Below, piece after piece: positions 53,089 through 61,426 of a DNA stretch of 64,000 nt. Within the stretch, counting starts at the first letter, position 1. Every line of letters starts with the position of its first letter. The notes under the pieces were generated by a model. It was not told where the DNA came from and searched no databases. It saw only the letters and a list, made by a program, of their open reading frames with translations. This stretch comes from Aquificaceae bacterium (GTDB lineage Bacteria > Aquificota > Aquificia > Aquificales > Aquificaceae), in assembly GCA_037481935.1 (NCBI GenBank), contig JBBFKQ010000008.1, forward strand, positions 38,206 to 102,205. The letters are read 5' to 3'. A program made the position numbers and the translations under genes.

Positions 53089-53144
53089 CTCTTCACCTCA
53101 CAAAAGGGTAAATGGGTTAATATTTTAATATAGGAAAAAGGATG

Positions 53145-53432
53145 TTATGAGGGCTGCTTTTTATGCTTCACCCCGCCAGCTCTCCCGATAGAACTCTTCA
53201 GAAGATAAGACACCAGATATGCAAGGAGCACAAGCACTACTCCATACAGCCCTCTCGTAGTGCGAAGCAGGAGCTTTCCGTAGAGCCTCAATGCGGGCTT
53301 TAGGAGAGATAAGGCTCTCCTTCTTCTTTTTTCTGAGGCAAGCGCCCAGAGTATTAACTTAGAAAGTATCTTCAGAACAAGGCTGTATGGGTTCAGCCTC
53401 TTTTTGAGGAGGTCCAAAAGCAAAAACCTCAT
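53145..53432 (-). CDS. Small basic membrane-associated protein of unknown function
   Basis: 95 residues from MRFLLLDLLKKRLNPYS. Very basic and hydrophobic, with one clear transmembrane helix (~62-80, LYGVVLVLLAYLVSYLL). A longer frame to 53594 runs antisense through the periplasmic protein gene and is rejected. TATATT lies 8 nt before the ATG. It sits upstream of gltB on the same strand and divergent from the metal-response operon, with the GTTAAT box between the two starts. No family recognised. Confidence 0.5.
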   Translation of the reverse strand: MRFLLLDLLKKRLNPYSLVLKILSKLILWALASEKRRRRALSLLKPALRLYGKLLLRTTRGLYGVVLVLLAYLVSYLLKSSIGRAGGVKHKKQPS

Positions 53433-53440
53433 ATCTGGAA

Positions 53441-53446
53441 AATATA
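53441..53446 (-). promoter_or_regulatory. Putative -10 of the small membrane protein gene
   Basis: TATATT on the minus strand, 8 nt before the ATG at 53432 and immediately next to the GTTAAT direct repeat. Confidence 0.4.
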
Positions 53447-53451
53447 TGCTC

Positions 53452-53468
53452 GTTAATTCTTGGTTAAT
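53452..53468 (+). promoter_or_regulatory. Response-regulator-type direct repeat, box 1
   Basis: GTTAAT-TCTTG-GTTAAT, two identical hexamers with 11-bp periodicity, the arrangement bound by OmpR/PmrA-class dimers. A -10-like TATATT follows at 53477-53482. The same repeat recurs upstream of the RND operon (55715). Confidence 0.7.
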
Positions 53469-53508
53469 GTCTATCGTATATTCATCAAACCTTAAAGGAG
53501 GTGCTATC

Positions 53509-53817
53509 ATGAGAAAGGCGCTTGCAGTTCTCACTGCCCTTGGCACGCTTGGGGCGGTTGCCCTGGCACAGCCTGTGGGACATTCCATGGGCAAGAAGGA
53601 GCATAAGCTCTGGTGTCAGCAGAACTGGGAAAAGTGCAGGCAATTCAGGGATGAAGCCCTGAAGATAAAAGAAAGGAGCATAGCCAGAGAAAGAGATTGC
53701 CTGCAGAAGGCAAAGGACTTCTGGGCTTTTGAAGAGTGCAGGGCTCAGGCAAAGGTGCAGACCAAGAAGGAGATGTCTGAGCTCAGGCAGAGGTTTATGG
53801 AGGGTGCCGGCAAGTGA
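53509..53817 (+). CDS. Small four-cysteine periplasmic helical protein
   Basis: 102 residues from the ATG with AAAGGAGG upstream (an earlier in-frame ATG at 53404 is rejected). Signal peptide (~1-20, TALGTLGAVALA), then an almost all-helical, Lys/Glu/Arg-rich mature part with Cys36, Cys43, Cys64 and Cys77 (C-x6-C ... C-x12-C), which could make a helical hairpin joined by two disulfides or bind metal. Its position as first gene before a regulator/kinase pair recalls Spy/CpxP/CnrX-type periplasmic sensors, but I see no sequence proof of that. Its stop overlaps the regulator start. Confidence 0.75.
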   Translation: MRKALAVLTALGTLGAVALAQPVGHSMGKKEHKLWCQQNWEKCRQFRDEALKIKERSIARERDCLQKAKDFWAFEECRAQAKVQTKKEMSELRQRFMEGAGK

Positions 53818-54464
53818 GGTTGCTTCTTGTGGAAGATGACAGGGAGCTTGCAAACTCTCTCAAGGGTCTCCTGGAGCAGGAGGGCTTCAGGGTGAGGCTT
53901 GCCCTCGACGGAAGGCGGGGGCTCGACCTTGCCCTCTCTGAAGATTTTGACCTTATACTGCTGGATTACTTTCTGCCGGGTCTGGACGGCAGGGAATTCT
54001 TAAAAAGGCTCAGAGAAGAAGGCTCAAAGGTGCCAGTTATAGCCCTCACGGTGGTGTCGGATGTAAAGAGTAAGGTGGACTTTTTCCAGATGGGTGCAGA
54101 CGACTACATTACCAAACCCTTTCACTTTGAAGAGTTGATGGCAAGGATAGTTGCAGTGAGAAGGAGATACGCAGGGCTTGAAAGTTCTGAAATAAGGCTC
54201 GGACCCCTGCATATAAACCTGCAGCAGAAGAAGGTCTCTGTGGAGGGGAAAGATGTGAGCCTCACTGTCGGTGAGTTTTCATTGCTTGAGTATCTTCTCC
54301 TCAACAGGGGCAGGTCTGTCTCCAGGGAGGAGCTGCTTGAAAAGGCTCTAGGGAGCTATGAGGCAGAAAGCAACACGGTGGAGGTGCTCATCCACAGGCT
54401 CAGGAAAAAGCTGGGCAGGGATATAATAAGAACACAGAAAGGGCTTGGCTACAGGATAGAATGA
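53814..54464 (+). CDS. OmpR-family response regulator of the efflux island
   Basis: 216 residues from a GTG overlapping the previous stop. Receiver domain with EDD, phospho-acceptor Asp51 in LILLDYFLPG, the ALTVVSDV position and Lys in ITKPFHFEE; winged-helix domain (~125-215, LTVGEFSLLEYLLLNRGRSV, NTVEVLIHRLRKKLG). CusR/CzcR-like in size and context. It probably binds the GTTAAT repeats at 53452 and 55715. Overlaps the kinase gene by 4 nt. Confidence 0.92.
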   Translation: MRLLLVEDDRELANSLKGLLEQEGFRVRLALDGRRGLDLALSEDFDLILLDYFLPGLDGREFLKRLREEGSKVPVIALTVVSDVKSKVDFFQMGADDYITKPFHFEELMARIVAVRRRYAGLESSEIRLGPLHINLQQKKVSVEGKDVSLTVGEFSLLEYLLLNRGRSVSREELLEKALGSYEAESNTVEVLIHRLRKKLGRDIIRTQKGLGYRIE

Positions 54465-55669
54465 ACTCTCTCAGAAGGCAGTTTTTTCTCTTTTTTCTGG
54501 TGGTTGCCCTTGCAAGCAGTGTATTTCTCGGGGGCATTTACTGGAGCGTAGAGAGGTCCTATTATCTTCTGCTGGACAGCCATCTCATGAAAGATGTGCT
54601 TGAGCTTGAAAAGCTCTACACTGAGGGGGAAGAGTTTGGGAGAAGTGAGCCCTACGTGCTGAGAAACCCCCAGGGACTTGTGGTGGACGCCAGCAACCTT
54701 GAATTCATTCCTCCCCTCAAAAACAGAGAAATGCCCTACACGGAGAACCTCTCTTTTGGCGAAAAAACCTACCGCTTTATAACCACAAAAAGCTCAAGGG
54801 GCTTTTACCTGCAGTATGGCATTGATATAAGTCAGGCGATGGAATTCTTCGGGCTTTTGAAGACAGCACTACTCTCTGGATGGCTCTTTTTCCTGTTGCT
54901 TCTTGTGTTTTTCTACTGGCTTTTTGTAAAAAGAAGCCTTGTTGAGCTTGAGGGTGCTGTCAGAGAAAGCCTTGAGGGCAGAGAGGTAAAGGTTTACAGG
55001 GAGATTGAACCTCTCGTAAAAAGTCTCCGGGAAAGGCTCAGGGAGATAAAAGAGCAGTCCCATCACTACAGAGACCTTCTTATGGCTCTGAGCCACTCTC
55101 TGAAAACCCCGCTGGGTAGGCTATACCTGAGGCTGGAGCTTTTGCAGAGAAGACACAGGGAAGTGGACTTTAGCGATATTAGAAAAGAGCTCCAGAGGAT
55201 AGAAAAGAGCTCTAAGGCTTTTCTGAGGCTTTCAAAGCTGGAGGCACAGCTCTACAGCCCTTCTTTTGAACAGTGTAATCTGAGAGAGCTTTTGCAGAAG
55301 GTTCTTCTCCTCTACCCTCAAGAAAGGATAAGGATGGATATGCAGGAGGTCATCCTGCAGTGCGACCCGGAGCTTGCCATGGAGGTCTTTGATGTGCTGG
55401 TGGACAACGCCATAAGGCATGGAGAGGGGGAGGTTTTTATAAGGCTTGAGGGATGCACTCTGAGCGTGGAAAACCTATCCTCAAAGCCTGTGGACGAAAA
55501 CCTTCTTGAAAAGCCAGAGAGCAAAAGGCTCGGTGGTGTGGGGCTATACATTGCAAAAAGATTATGTGAAGTGCTGGGGTGGTCTATTAGCCTGAGACAG
55601 AGGGAAGAAGGCAGCCTTTATAGAGTAGTTTTTATGATAAACTTCTGCAGTAGCAGTAAAAGTTCATGA
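54461..55669 (+). CDS. Sensor histidine kinase of the efflux island
   Basis: 402 residues. Two transmembrane helices (~8-28 and ~137-157) flank a periplasmic sensor of about 105 residues. A linker/HAMP-like region follows, then the dimerisation helix with the phosphorylated His212 in ALSHSLKTPLGRL and the ATPase domain with the N box DNAIRHGEG and G box GGVGLYIAKRLCEVLGW. Cognate kinase of the upstream regulator by gene order and overlap. The sensor domain has no obvious His/Met/Cys metal cluster, so sensing may go through the small Cys protein (inference). Confidence 0.92.
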   Translation: MNSLRRQFFLFFLVVALASSVFLGGIYWSVERSYYLLLDSHLMKDVLELEKLYTEGEEFGRSEPYVLRNPQGLVVDASNLEFIPPLKNREMPYTENLSFGEKTYRFITTKSSRGFYLQYGIDISQAMEFFGLLKTALLSGWLFFLLLLVFFYWLFVKRSLVELEGAVRESLEGREVKVYREIEPLVKSLRERLREIKEQSHHYRDLLMALSHSLKTPLGRLYLRLELLQRRHREVDFSDIRKELQRIEKSSKAFLRLSKLEAQLYSPSFEQCNLRELLQKVLLLYPQERIRMDMQEVILQCDPELAMEVFDVLVDNAIRHGEGEVFIRLEGCTLSVENLSSKPVDENLLEKPESKRLGGVGLYIAKRLCEVLGWSISLRQREEGSLYRVVFMINFCSSSKSS

Positions 55670-55714
55670 TTTTATTTAAGAATTAAAACACCTTTTAAGG
55701 AACATTTACATGTG

Positions 55715-55731
55715 GTTAATCTACAGTTAAG
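55715..55731 (+). promoter_or_regulatory. Response-regulator-type direct repeat, box 2
   Basis: GTTAAT-CTACA-GTTAAG, the same hexamer and 11-bp period as box 1. The downstream half-site begins just after the expected -35 position for the TATAAT at 55743, as at activator-dependent promoters of OmpR-class regulators. Confidence 0.7.
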
Positions 55732-55742
55732 GTAGGACATGA

Positions 55743-55748
55743 TATAAT
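55743..55748 (+). promoter_or_regulatory. TG-extended -10 of the RND efflux operon
   Basis: TGA-TATAAT, 6 nt before the GTG at 55755 (9 nt before the next codon, ATG). Leaderless or nearly so. Confidence 0.6.
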
Positions 55749-55754
55749 CTGGCT

Positions 55755-56942
55755 GTGATGCTCCTTGTCTTTTTGTTGCTTTACGCTGGTGTATCTCTTG
55801 CCCTTGACCTGAAAAGTGCCATAAACTCCGCCATAGAAAACAGCCCCTACATAAAGGGTCTTCCCTCAGAGGGGCTTATCTACGAAGGAAAAAGGCTCAG
55901 CTACCGCTCTGGGCTAAATCCCAGTCTTTCCGTGGAGGCTGGTAACTTTGGCACCTCAAAGGAGGGCTTTTCAAAAGCACCCATATACGGCATAACTTAT
56001 ACGCAACCTCTATCCTATCCAGCCCTCTTCAGAAGCGCTGGTGAAGTCTACAGACTTCAGAGCATAGCCCTACAGCATCGCATAGAGTCTGAGAAGAACA
56101 GGCTCGCTCAGGATGTATACCTGCTCTTCTATCAGGCTCTGTATACAAAGGAGCTTTTAAAGGTGGCAGAAGAGGAGCTAAGGCTTCAGAGGGAGATAAG
56201 GGATTTTGTAGAGAGAAGCTTCAGGCTTGGAGAGACCACCAGGCTTGAACTACTTCGTGCTCAGAGGGAACTGGAGCTACTTGAGGGCGATAGGCGTCTT
56301 GTAGAGTCTAAATACAGAGCCCTGCTCGGGGAGCTTTCTACGCTAACCGACAGAGATGTGATGGATGTGGAAGGCGAACTGAGCCTTCCCCAGTGGGCGC
56401 ACATGGACCTTGAAGAGACGCCCCTTTTTGCCTACTACAGGGCAGGTATTCAGAGTCTGTCAAAACAGATGGAGGTGGAGAGGGTGCTTTCAAAACCCTC
56501 TTATTCTGTGAGCATTACTGCAGAAAAAGTGGCGGACAGAGAATACGGCCTTCGGGCAGGTCTGGTGGTAAACCTTCCCCTCCTTTACAGAAGGCAGGGT
56601 GAGATGCTTGAACTTATGGCTCAGCAAAATCTTCTCTCTGCAGAGGCGGAAACTCAAAAGCAGAAAGCCCTGGCTCAGCTCAGGTCTGCAAAGACCCAGT
56701 TTGAGCAGATAAGAAGAGAGGTAGAAAAGATAGAAAAAGAACTGCTTCCAGAAGCTCAGAAGGAGCTGGAACTTGCCATAAAAAGCTACAAGCTCCGGAC
56801 TATTACCCTTCTGGAGCTGTCCCAGACAAGAAGGAGCTACTATGAGCTTCTCAAAAGAAGGCTTGAGCTCATGCTTCAGGCACATACAGAATACGCAAAG
56901 GGAATTACCTACGGAGGGTCAAAATGGTGTGGTTGTTATTGA
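55755..56942 (+). CDS. TolC-family outer-membrane efflux protein
   Basis: 395 residues (394 from the ATG one codon on). Signal peptide (~1-18, LLVFLLLYAGVSLA), then two OEP repeats of long helices (LRLQREIRDFVERSFRLGETTRLELLRAQRELELL in parts; QKALAQLRSAKTQFEQIRREVEKI). CzcC/CusC-like by context. It ends 19 bp inside the adaptor gene. Confidence 0.88.
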   Translation: MMLLVFLLLYAGVSLALDLKSAINSAIENSPYIKGLPSEGLIYEGKRLSYRSGLNPSLSVEAGNFGTSKEGFSKAPIYGITYTQPLSYPALFRSAGEVYRLQSIALQHRIESEKNRLAQDVYLLFYQALYTKELLKVAEEELRLQREIRDFVERSFRLGETTRLELLRAQRELELLEGDRRLVESKYRALLGELSTLTDRDVMDVEGELSLPQWAHMDLEETPLFAYYRAGIQSLSKQMEVERVLSKPSYSVSITAEKVADREYGLRAGLVVNLPLLYRRQGEMLELMAQQNLLSAEAETQKQKALAQLRSAKTQFEQIRREVEKIEKELLPEAQKELELAIKSYKLRTITLLELSQTRRSYYELLKRRLELMLQAHTEYAKGITYGGSKWCGCY

Positions 56943-57931
56943 TTCCCTTTATGGTGCTGGCTCAGGTCATGAGGGTAGACCAGGCGACGGTGCAGAAGCT
57001 GGGAATAAGGACGCAGAAGGTAAGGGTAGAAAGCCACAGCCCGGAAACACGAGCACCAGCACAGTTAAAGGCAGATATGGGTAAGAGCGTGGAGGTATAC
57101 TCGCCCCTTGAGGGTGTGGTTAAAAGGCTTTATGTAAGGGAAGGAGACAGGGTCAGAAGGGGTCAACTTCTTGCAGAGGTTTACTCCCCGAGGATTGCAG
57201 AGCTTAGTGCACAGATTCGTATGGCACAGGTAAGGCTTCAGACCGCAGAAGAGGCCCTCAAGAGAGAGGAGCTTCTCTACAAAGAGGAGGTAATTCCATA
57301 CGCAAGGTATTTCTCCGCAAAGGTGGAATACGACAGAGCTCTTGCTGAATACAGAGCTCTCTTGCAGAGCAGGGATTCACTTGGAGAAACAAGGGGGGAT
57401 AACCTGCTTGTGAGAAGTCCGGGGGCTGGCGTGATGGTGGAGCAGAAGGCAGTGCTTGGCTCCTCTGTAGGCCTCGGGAGCCCTCTGTTTAAGGTTCAGG
57501 ACTTTTCAAGGCTCTGGGCTTACGCCTACGCAGAGCCAGGTCTCAGGGTAGAGGGCAGGAGCTATTTAGAATACGAGGGCAAGCTTTATCCTGCAGTTCT
57601 TGAGTGGGTCTCTCCGAGGCTTGACCCTGCTACGGGAAAACAGGTTCTTCGCTTTGTGGTGGAAAACACAGACGGGAAGCTAAAGGAAGGCCTCAAGGCA
57701 CAGATAATCCTGAGGGGAAAGGAGCAGAAAGGTGTCTGGCTTCCTGCCAGCGCCTTGCAGAAGGTAAGAGGAGAGCATGTGGTCTTTGTGAGGGTTCAGG
57801 ATGGCTTTGAGGTCAGAAAGGTGAGGGTTATTCTCTCCTCCGGTGAGAAGGTGCTGGTGGAGGGTATTTCTGACGGAGAGGAGGTGGCGGTGAGCGGAGT
57901 CATATTCCTCAGAGCACAGGCAGAAAAATGA
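56924..57931 (+). CDS. RND efflux periplasmic adaptor (membrane-fusion protein)
   Basis: 335 residues. Signal peptide (~1-14, LLLIPFMVLAQ), a lipoyl/barrel-sandwich half-motif (VYSPLEGVVKRLYVREGDRVRRGQ in parts), an alpha-hairpin (~85-140), the second lipoyl half (RSPGAGVMVEQKAVLGSSV) and beta-barrel/membrane-proximal domains with GLKAQIIL and VWLPASAL. CusB/CzcB-like length and order. Overlaps the pump gene by 4 nt. Confidence 0.92.
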   Translation: MVWLLLIPFMVLAQVMRVDQATVQKLGIRTQKVRVESHSPETRAPAQLKADMGKSVEVYSPLEGVVKRLYVREGDRVRRGQLLAEVYSPRIAELSAQIRMAQVRLQTAEEALKREELLYKEEVIPYARYFSAKVEYDRALAEYRALLQSRDSLGETRGDNLLVRSPGAGVMVEQKAVLGSSVGLGSPLFKVQDFSRLWAYAYAEPGLRVEGRSYLEYEGKLYPAVLEWVSPRLDPATGKQVLRFVVENTDGKLKEGLKAQIILRGKEQKGVWLPASALQKVRGEHVVFVRVQDGFEVRKVRVILSSGEKVLVEGISDGEEVAVSGVIFLRAQAEK

Positions 57932-60900
57932 TTAGACAGCTCCTGGTATACAGGCTTTTTGTGCTTCTTCTTGCTCTTGTGGTGGTAGTGTATGGAGTTT
58001 ACAGCTTCCTAAAAATACCCGTAGACACCTTTCCAGACCCAACTCCCACTCAGGTGGTAATATACACGGAAACTCCGGGCCTGTCTGCAGAGGAGACAGA
58101 GGTTCTGGTCACAAAACCCATAGAGTCCGCTCTTTCTGGCATAAAGGATGCACAGCTGGTGCGTAGCATAAGCCTGCCAGGGCTTTCCTACGTGACTGTC
58201 TTTTTCAGAGATGGCACAGATATATACTTTGCCAGAAATCTGGTTTCTCAAAAGCTCTCGGAGGTTCAGGGGCTCTTGCCTCAGGGTATGGCTCCACGAA
58301 TGGGTCCCAACACCTCAGGTCTTGGAAACGTCATGTTCTACATCCTGCAGGATACCACAGGCATATACAGCTTAGAAGACCTTAAAACCCTTCAGGAATG
58401 GAGAGTCAAACCCATCATAAAAGCAGTTGACGGCGTTGAAGAAATATCTCAGTGGGGACCGGATAAGGTATATCTGGTAAAGGTGGACACACAGAAACTG
58501 CTTCAGCACAACCTAAGCCTGCAGGACATAATTAAGGCCCTTGAGGAATACGGGCAGATAGCTGGTGGTGGCTTCCTTCAGTCTCCAGAGGGGGACCTGG
58601 TGGTCCGTGGTCTTGGAAGGTTCAGAAGTGTGGAGGACCTCCTCAGGGTGCCAGTAAAGAAAACAGAGAATACTTATGTGCTTCTGCGGGATGTGGCAGA
58701 CGTGGAGCCGGGAGAGCTTCCCAACAGAAGGGGCGCTTTCACCTTTAACGGACAGGAGGTGCAGGGCAACATAGTGCTTAAAAGGGTCAGCACAAACACC
58801 ATGGAACTGGTGGAAAGGCTCAAGGGAGCCATCGAAGAGGCAAAAAAGGTGCTACCGCAGGGTGTGGACATAAGGGTCATATACGACCAGGCCTATCTCA
58901 CGCAGAAGGCAGTAGGAACCGTAGAGAGGGCGCTTATAGAAGGTATGGTGCTCATAACCATAGCCATAGCCCTTTATCTGTGGAACCTCAGGGTTGCACT
59001 GCTTGTGGTCCTGTCCATTCCCTTTACCCTTCTTATAACCTTTTCCCTCCTGAAAAACCTTGGCATCTCCGCAAACCTGATGACTATGGGAGGGCTTGCC
59101 ATAGGGCTTGGCCTCTTTGCAGATGCCAGCGTGGTGGTGGTGGAGAACATTTACAGGCACCTTTCAGAAAACAGGCAGGCTTCAAAGACCACTCTTGTAA
59201 TAGAGTCTGTGCAGGAGATAATAAAACCCCTGACCTTTGCCATTCTCATCATTGCTGTGGTCTTTCTACCCATCTTTACCTTTGAGTCAGTGGAAGGCAA
59301 ATACTACAAGCCCTTAGCCCTTACCATAATACTTGCCTTGCTCTCCTCCCTTGCAGTGGCTCTCCTCTTTATGCCCGTGCTCTCTTACTGGCTTCTGAGA
59401 GGGGGAAAAGAGGAAAATGCTCTCTTTGCTTTCTTACGCAAAAAGTATGTTTCCCTTCTTTCCCTGGCTTTTAGAGTGAGACCTGCAGTGCTACTTCTTA
59501 CTCTGGCTTCCTTTATCTTTTCCCTTTTTCTCCTATGGAGAACTGGCAAAGAATTTGCCCCACCCCTTGAGGAGGGGGCGCTGCTGGTAAAGTCCTTCCT
59601 TGACTCCAACGTTTCCCTTGAAGAGGCAAAGAGAGTGGCAAGCCTTGTGGAGAGCACAGCCCTGAAATACCCCGAGGTAGTTCACACCTTTTCCAACATA
59701 GGAAGGGCTGAGGTGGGAGAGCCAGAGGATGTGAGCTACATAGAGACCTTTATAATCCTCAAGCCTGCCAGCCAGTGGCAGAGCTTTAAAAGCAGGCAGG
59801 AGTTTGAGGAGCTCCTCCGTGAAGAACTCAAGAATGTGCCCGGCGTGGAGTTCAGCTTTACCCAGCCCATACAGATGAGAATTGACGAGCTTCTTTCAGG
59901 AGTAAAGGCAACCCTTGCCATAAAGATATTTGGGGAGGACCTCCAGAAGATAAACGAGCTGGCTGGAAAGATAGAAGAGCTTGTGGCGCATACAATGGGT
60001 GCGGTGGACGTGGAAACGGAGGCTCAGGCAGGAAAGCTACAGCTCAGGATAGTTCCCAGAAAGGATATGCTCCAGAAATACGACCTTACAACTCAGGACA
60101 TAATGAAGGTAATTTCCTACTACCTTGGCGGTGCAGAGGTTGCACAGCTCCAGGAGGAAACTATACTCTTCCCGGTGGTTCTTAGCCTGAAGGAAAAGAC
60201 CCTTGAGGAGGTAAAGGCTCTGCCCGTGCTTATGCAGGATGGGAGTTTGCTTAAGCTCTCGGATGTGACAGAGGTCTACATTGCGGAGGGCTATAACAAG
60301 ATAAGAAGAGAGAACGGCATGAGGTATGCCCTTGTGCAGAGCAACCTGTCTGGAAGAGACCTCGGAGGCTTTGTGCAGGATATAAGAACAAAGATAGAAA
60401 AGAACATAAAGCTCCCTGAGGGCTACTACATAGCCTTTGGAGGGCAGTTTGAGAACCAGGAAAGGGCAATGAAAAGGCTTGCGGTGGCAGTGCCTCTGGC
60501 AATAGGCCTCATATTCCTGCTTCTTTATGTTAACTACGCTTCCATCAGAGATGCCCTCGTGGTGATGCTGAACGTGCCCTTTGCGGTGGTTGGGGGTGTC
60601 TTTGCTCTCTATTTTTCTGGTTACAGTCTTTCTGTGCCTTCGGCAGTGGGCTTTATAGCAGTCTTTGGCATTGCAACCCTGAACGGAGTGGTGCTTATAT
60701 CCTATGCAAAGAGCCTCATAGAAGAGGGTGTGCCCGTGCGAGAAGCCCTCCTTCAGGCAGGTTCAAGAAGGCTAAGACCCATACTTATCACCGCCACCGC
60801 CGCTTCCCTTGGACTCCTTCCCATGCTACTGAGCAGAGACATAGGCTCAGAGGTTCAAAAGCCCCTTGCAGTAGTGGTCATAGGGGGCATATTTACTTCT

Positions 60901-60975
60901 ACTATGCTTACCCTTATAGTTCTGCCACTGGTCTATGAGCTGGTGGCTGGGAGGAAGAAAGATGGAGCTCATTAA
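57928..60975 (+). CDS. Heavy-metal-type RND efflux pump (CusA/CzcA family)
   Basis: 1015 residues with the RND plan: TM1, large periplasmic loop, TM2-6, second loop, TM8-12. Seen: KIPVDTFPDPTPTQVVIYTE near the start (HME family), GGLAIGLGLFADASVVVVEN in TM4 (the conserved acidic residue is the Asp in FADAS), VFLPIFTFESVEGKYYKP and GFIAVFGIATLNGVVLISY. Family membership indicates export of Cu/Ag or Co/Zn/Cd-type ions by proton exchange; the exact metal cannot be read from motifs I trust. Confidence 0.93.
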   Translation: MIRQLLVYRLFVLLLALVVVVYGVYSFLKIPVDTFPDPTPTQVVIYTETPGLSAEETEVLVTKPIESALSGIKDAQLVRSISLPGLSYVTVFFRDGTDIYFARNLVSQKLSEVQGLLPQGMAPRMGPNTSGLGNVMFYILQDTTGIYSLEDLKTLQEWRVKPIIKAVDGVEEISQWGPDKVYLVKVDTQKLLQHNLSLQDIIKALEEYGQIAGGGFLQSPEGDLVVRGLGRFRSVEDLLRVPVKKTENTYVLLRDVADVEPGELPNRRGAFTFNGQEVQGNIVLKRVSTNTMELVERLKGAIEEAKKVLPQGVDIRVIYDQAYLTQKAVGTVERALIEGMVLITIAIALYLWNLRVALLVVLSIPFTLLITFSLLKNLGISANLMTMGGLAIGLGLFADASVVVVENIYRHLSENRQASKTTLVIESVQEIIKPLTFAILIIAVVFLPIFTFESVEGKYYKPLALTIILALLSSLAVALLFMPVLSYWLLRGGKEENALFAFLRKKYVSLLSLAFRVRPAVLLLTLASFIFSLFLLWRTGKEFAPPLEEGALLVKSFLDSNVSLEEAKRVASLVESTALKYPEVVHTFSNIGRAEVGEPEDVSYIETFIILKPASQWQSFKSRQEFEELLREELKNVPGVEFSFTQPIQMRIDELLSGVKATLAIKIFGEDLQKINELAGKIEELVAHTMGAVDVETEAQAGKLQLRIVPRKDMLQKYDLTTQDIMKVISYYLGGAEVAQLQEETILFPVVLSLKEKTLEEVKALPVLMQDGSLLKLSDVTEVYIAEGYNKIRRENGMRYALVQSNLSGRDLGGFVQDIRTKIEKNIKLPEGYYIAFGGQFENQERAMKRLAVAVPLAIGLIFLLLYVNYASIRDALVVMLNVPFAVVGGVFALYFSGYSLSVPSAVGFIAVFGIATLNGVVLISYAKSLIEEGVPVREALLQAGSRRLRPILITATAASLGLLPMLLSRDIGSEVQKPLAVVVIGGIFTSTMLTLIVLPLVYELVAGRKKDGAH

Positions 60976-61390
60976 ACTGCATCCACCCTTTACGCATTTT
61001 GCCATAGCCATGCCCCTTGCCCTTCTGGTTATTGACCTCTATTACCGGATAAACAGAAAGGAACCGGACAGCCTTCACATGCTCTTTAGTTTTATAGCCA
61101 GCCTCTCCGTGCTTTCTGCTGCGGTGAGTGGAATGATAGCCTACGAGCCCATAGAGGAAAAGCTCTATGAGATAAACATCTTCTCAACCCACAAGAATAT
61201 GGGGCTTTTGCTGGCAGTTTACTTTATCTTTCTCTTTGTTGTGAGGCTGGTCCTTTCAAAAAAGCCCTTAATGAGAAACCTCTTTACCCTTATGCTCCTT
61301 CTGGGGGTTTCTCTTCTTTTCTTTCAGGGAAACCTGGGGGGTTCAATAGTTTATGACCATATGGTAAGGCCATGGCTTGAAAAGCAATGA
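60962..61390 (+). CDS. DUF2231-family membrane protein
   Basis: 142 residues from the ATG inside the pump gene (14-bp overlap). Four hydrophobic helices with the family hallmarks LHPPFTHFAIAMPLALL near the start and GNLGGSIVYDHM near the end; conserved His in LHP and THK. Function unknown. Proteins of this family often lie beside CusA-type pumps, and this placement agrees. Confidence 0.88.
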   Translation: MELIKLHPPFTHFAIAMPLALLVIDLYYRINRKEPDSLHMLFSFIASLSVLSAAVSGMIAYEPIEEKLYEINIFSTHKNMGLLLAVYFIFLFVVRLVLSKKPLMRNLFTLMLLLGVSLLFFQGNLGGSIVYDHMVRPWLEKQ

Positions 61391-61426
61391 TTCTGTGTGT
61401 TAGAATTTAAAGGCGGGAGGTGGAAT

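Noticed and set aside
53433..53594. 54-codon extension of the small minus-strand gene at 53145
   Set aside because: It runs antisense through the well-supported periplasmic protein gene, its promoter and its Shine-Dalgarno.
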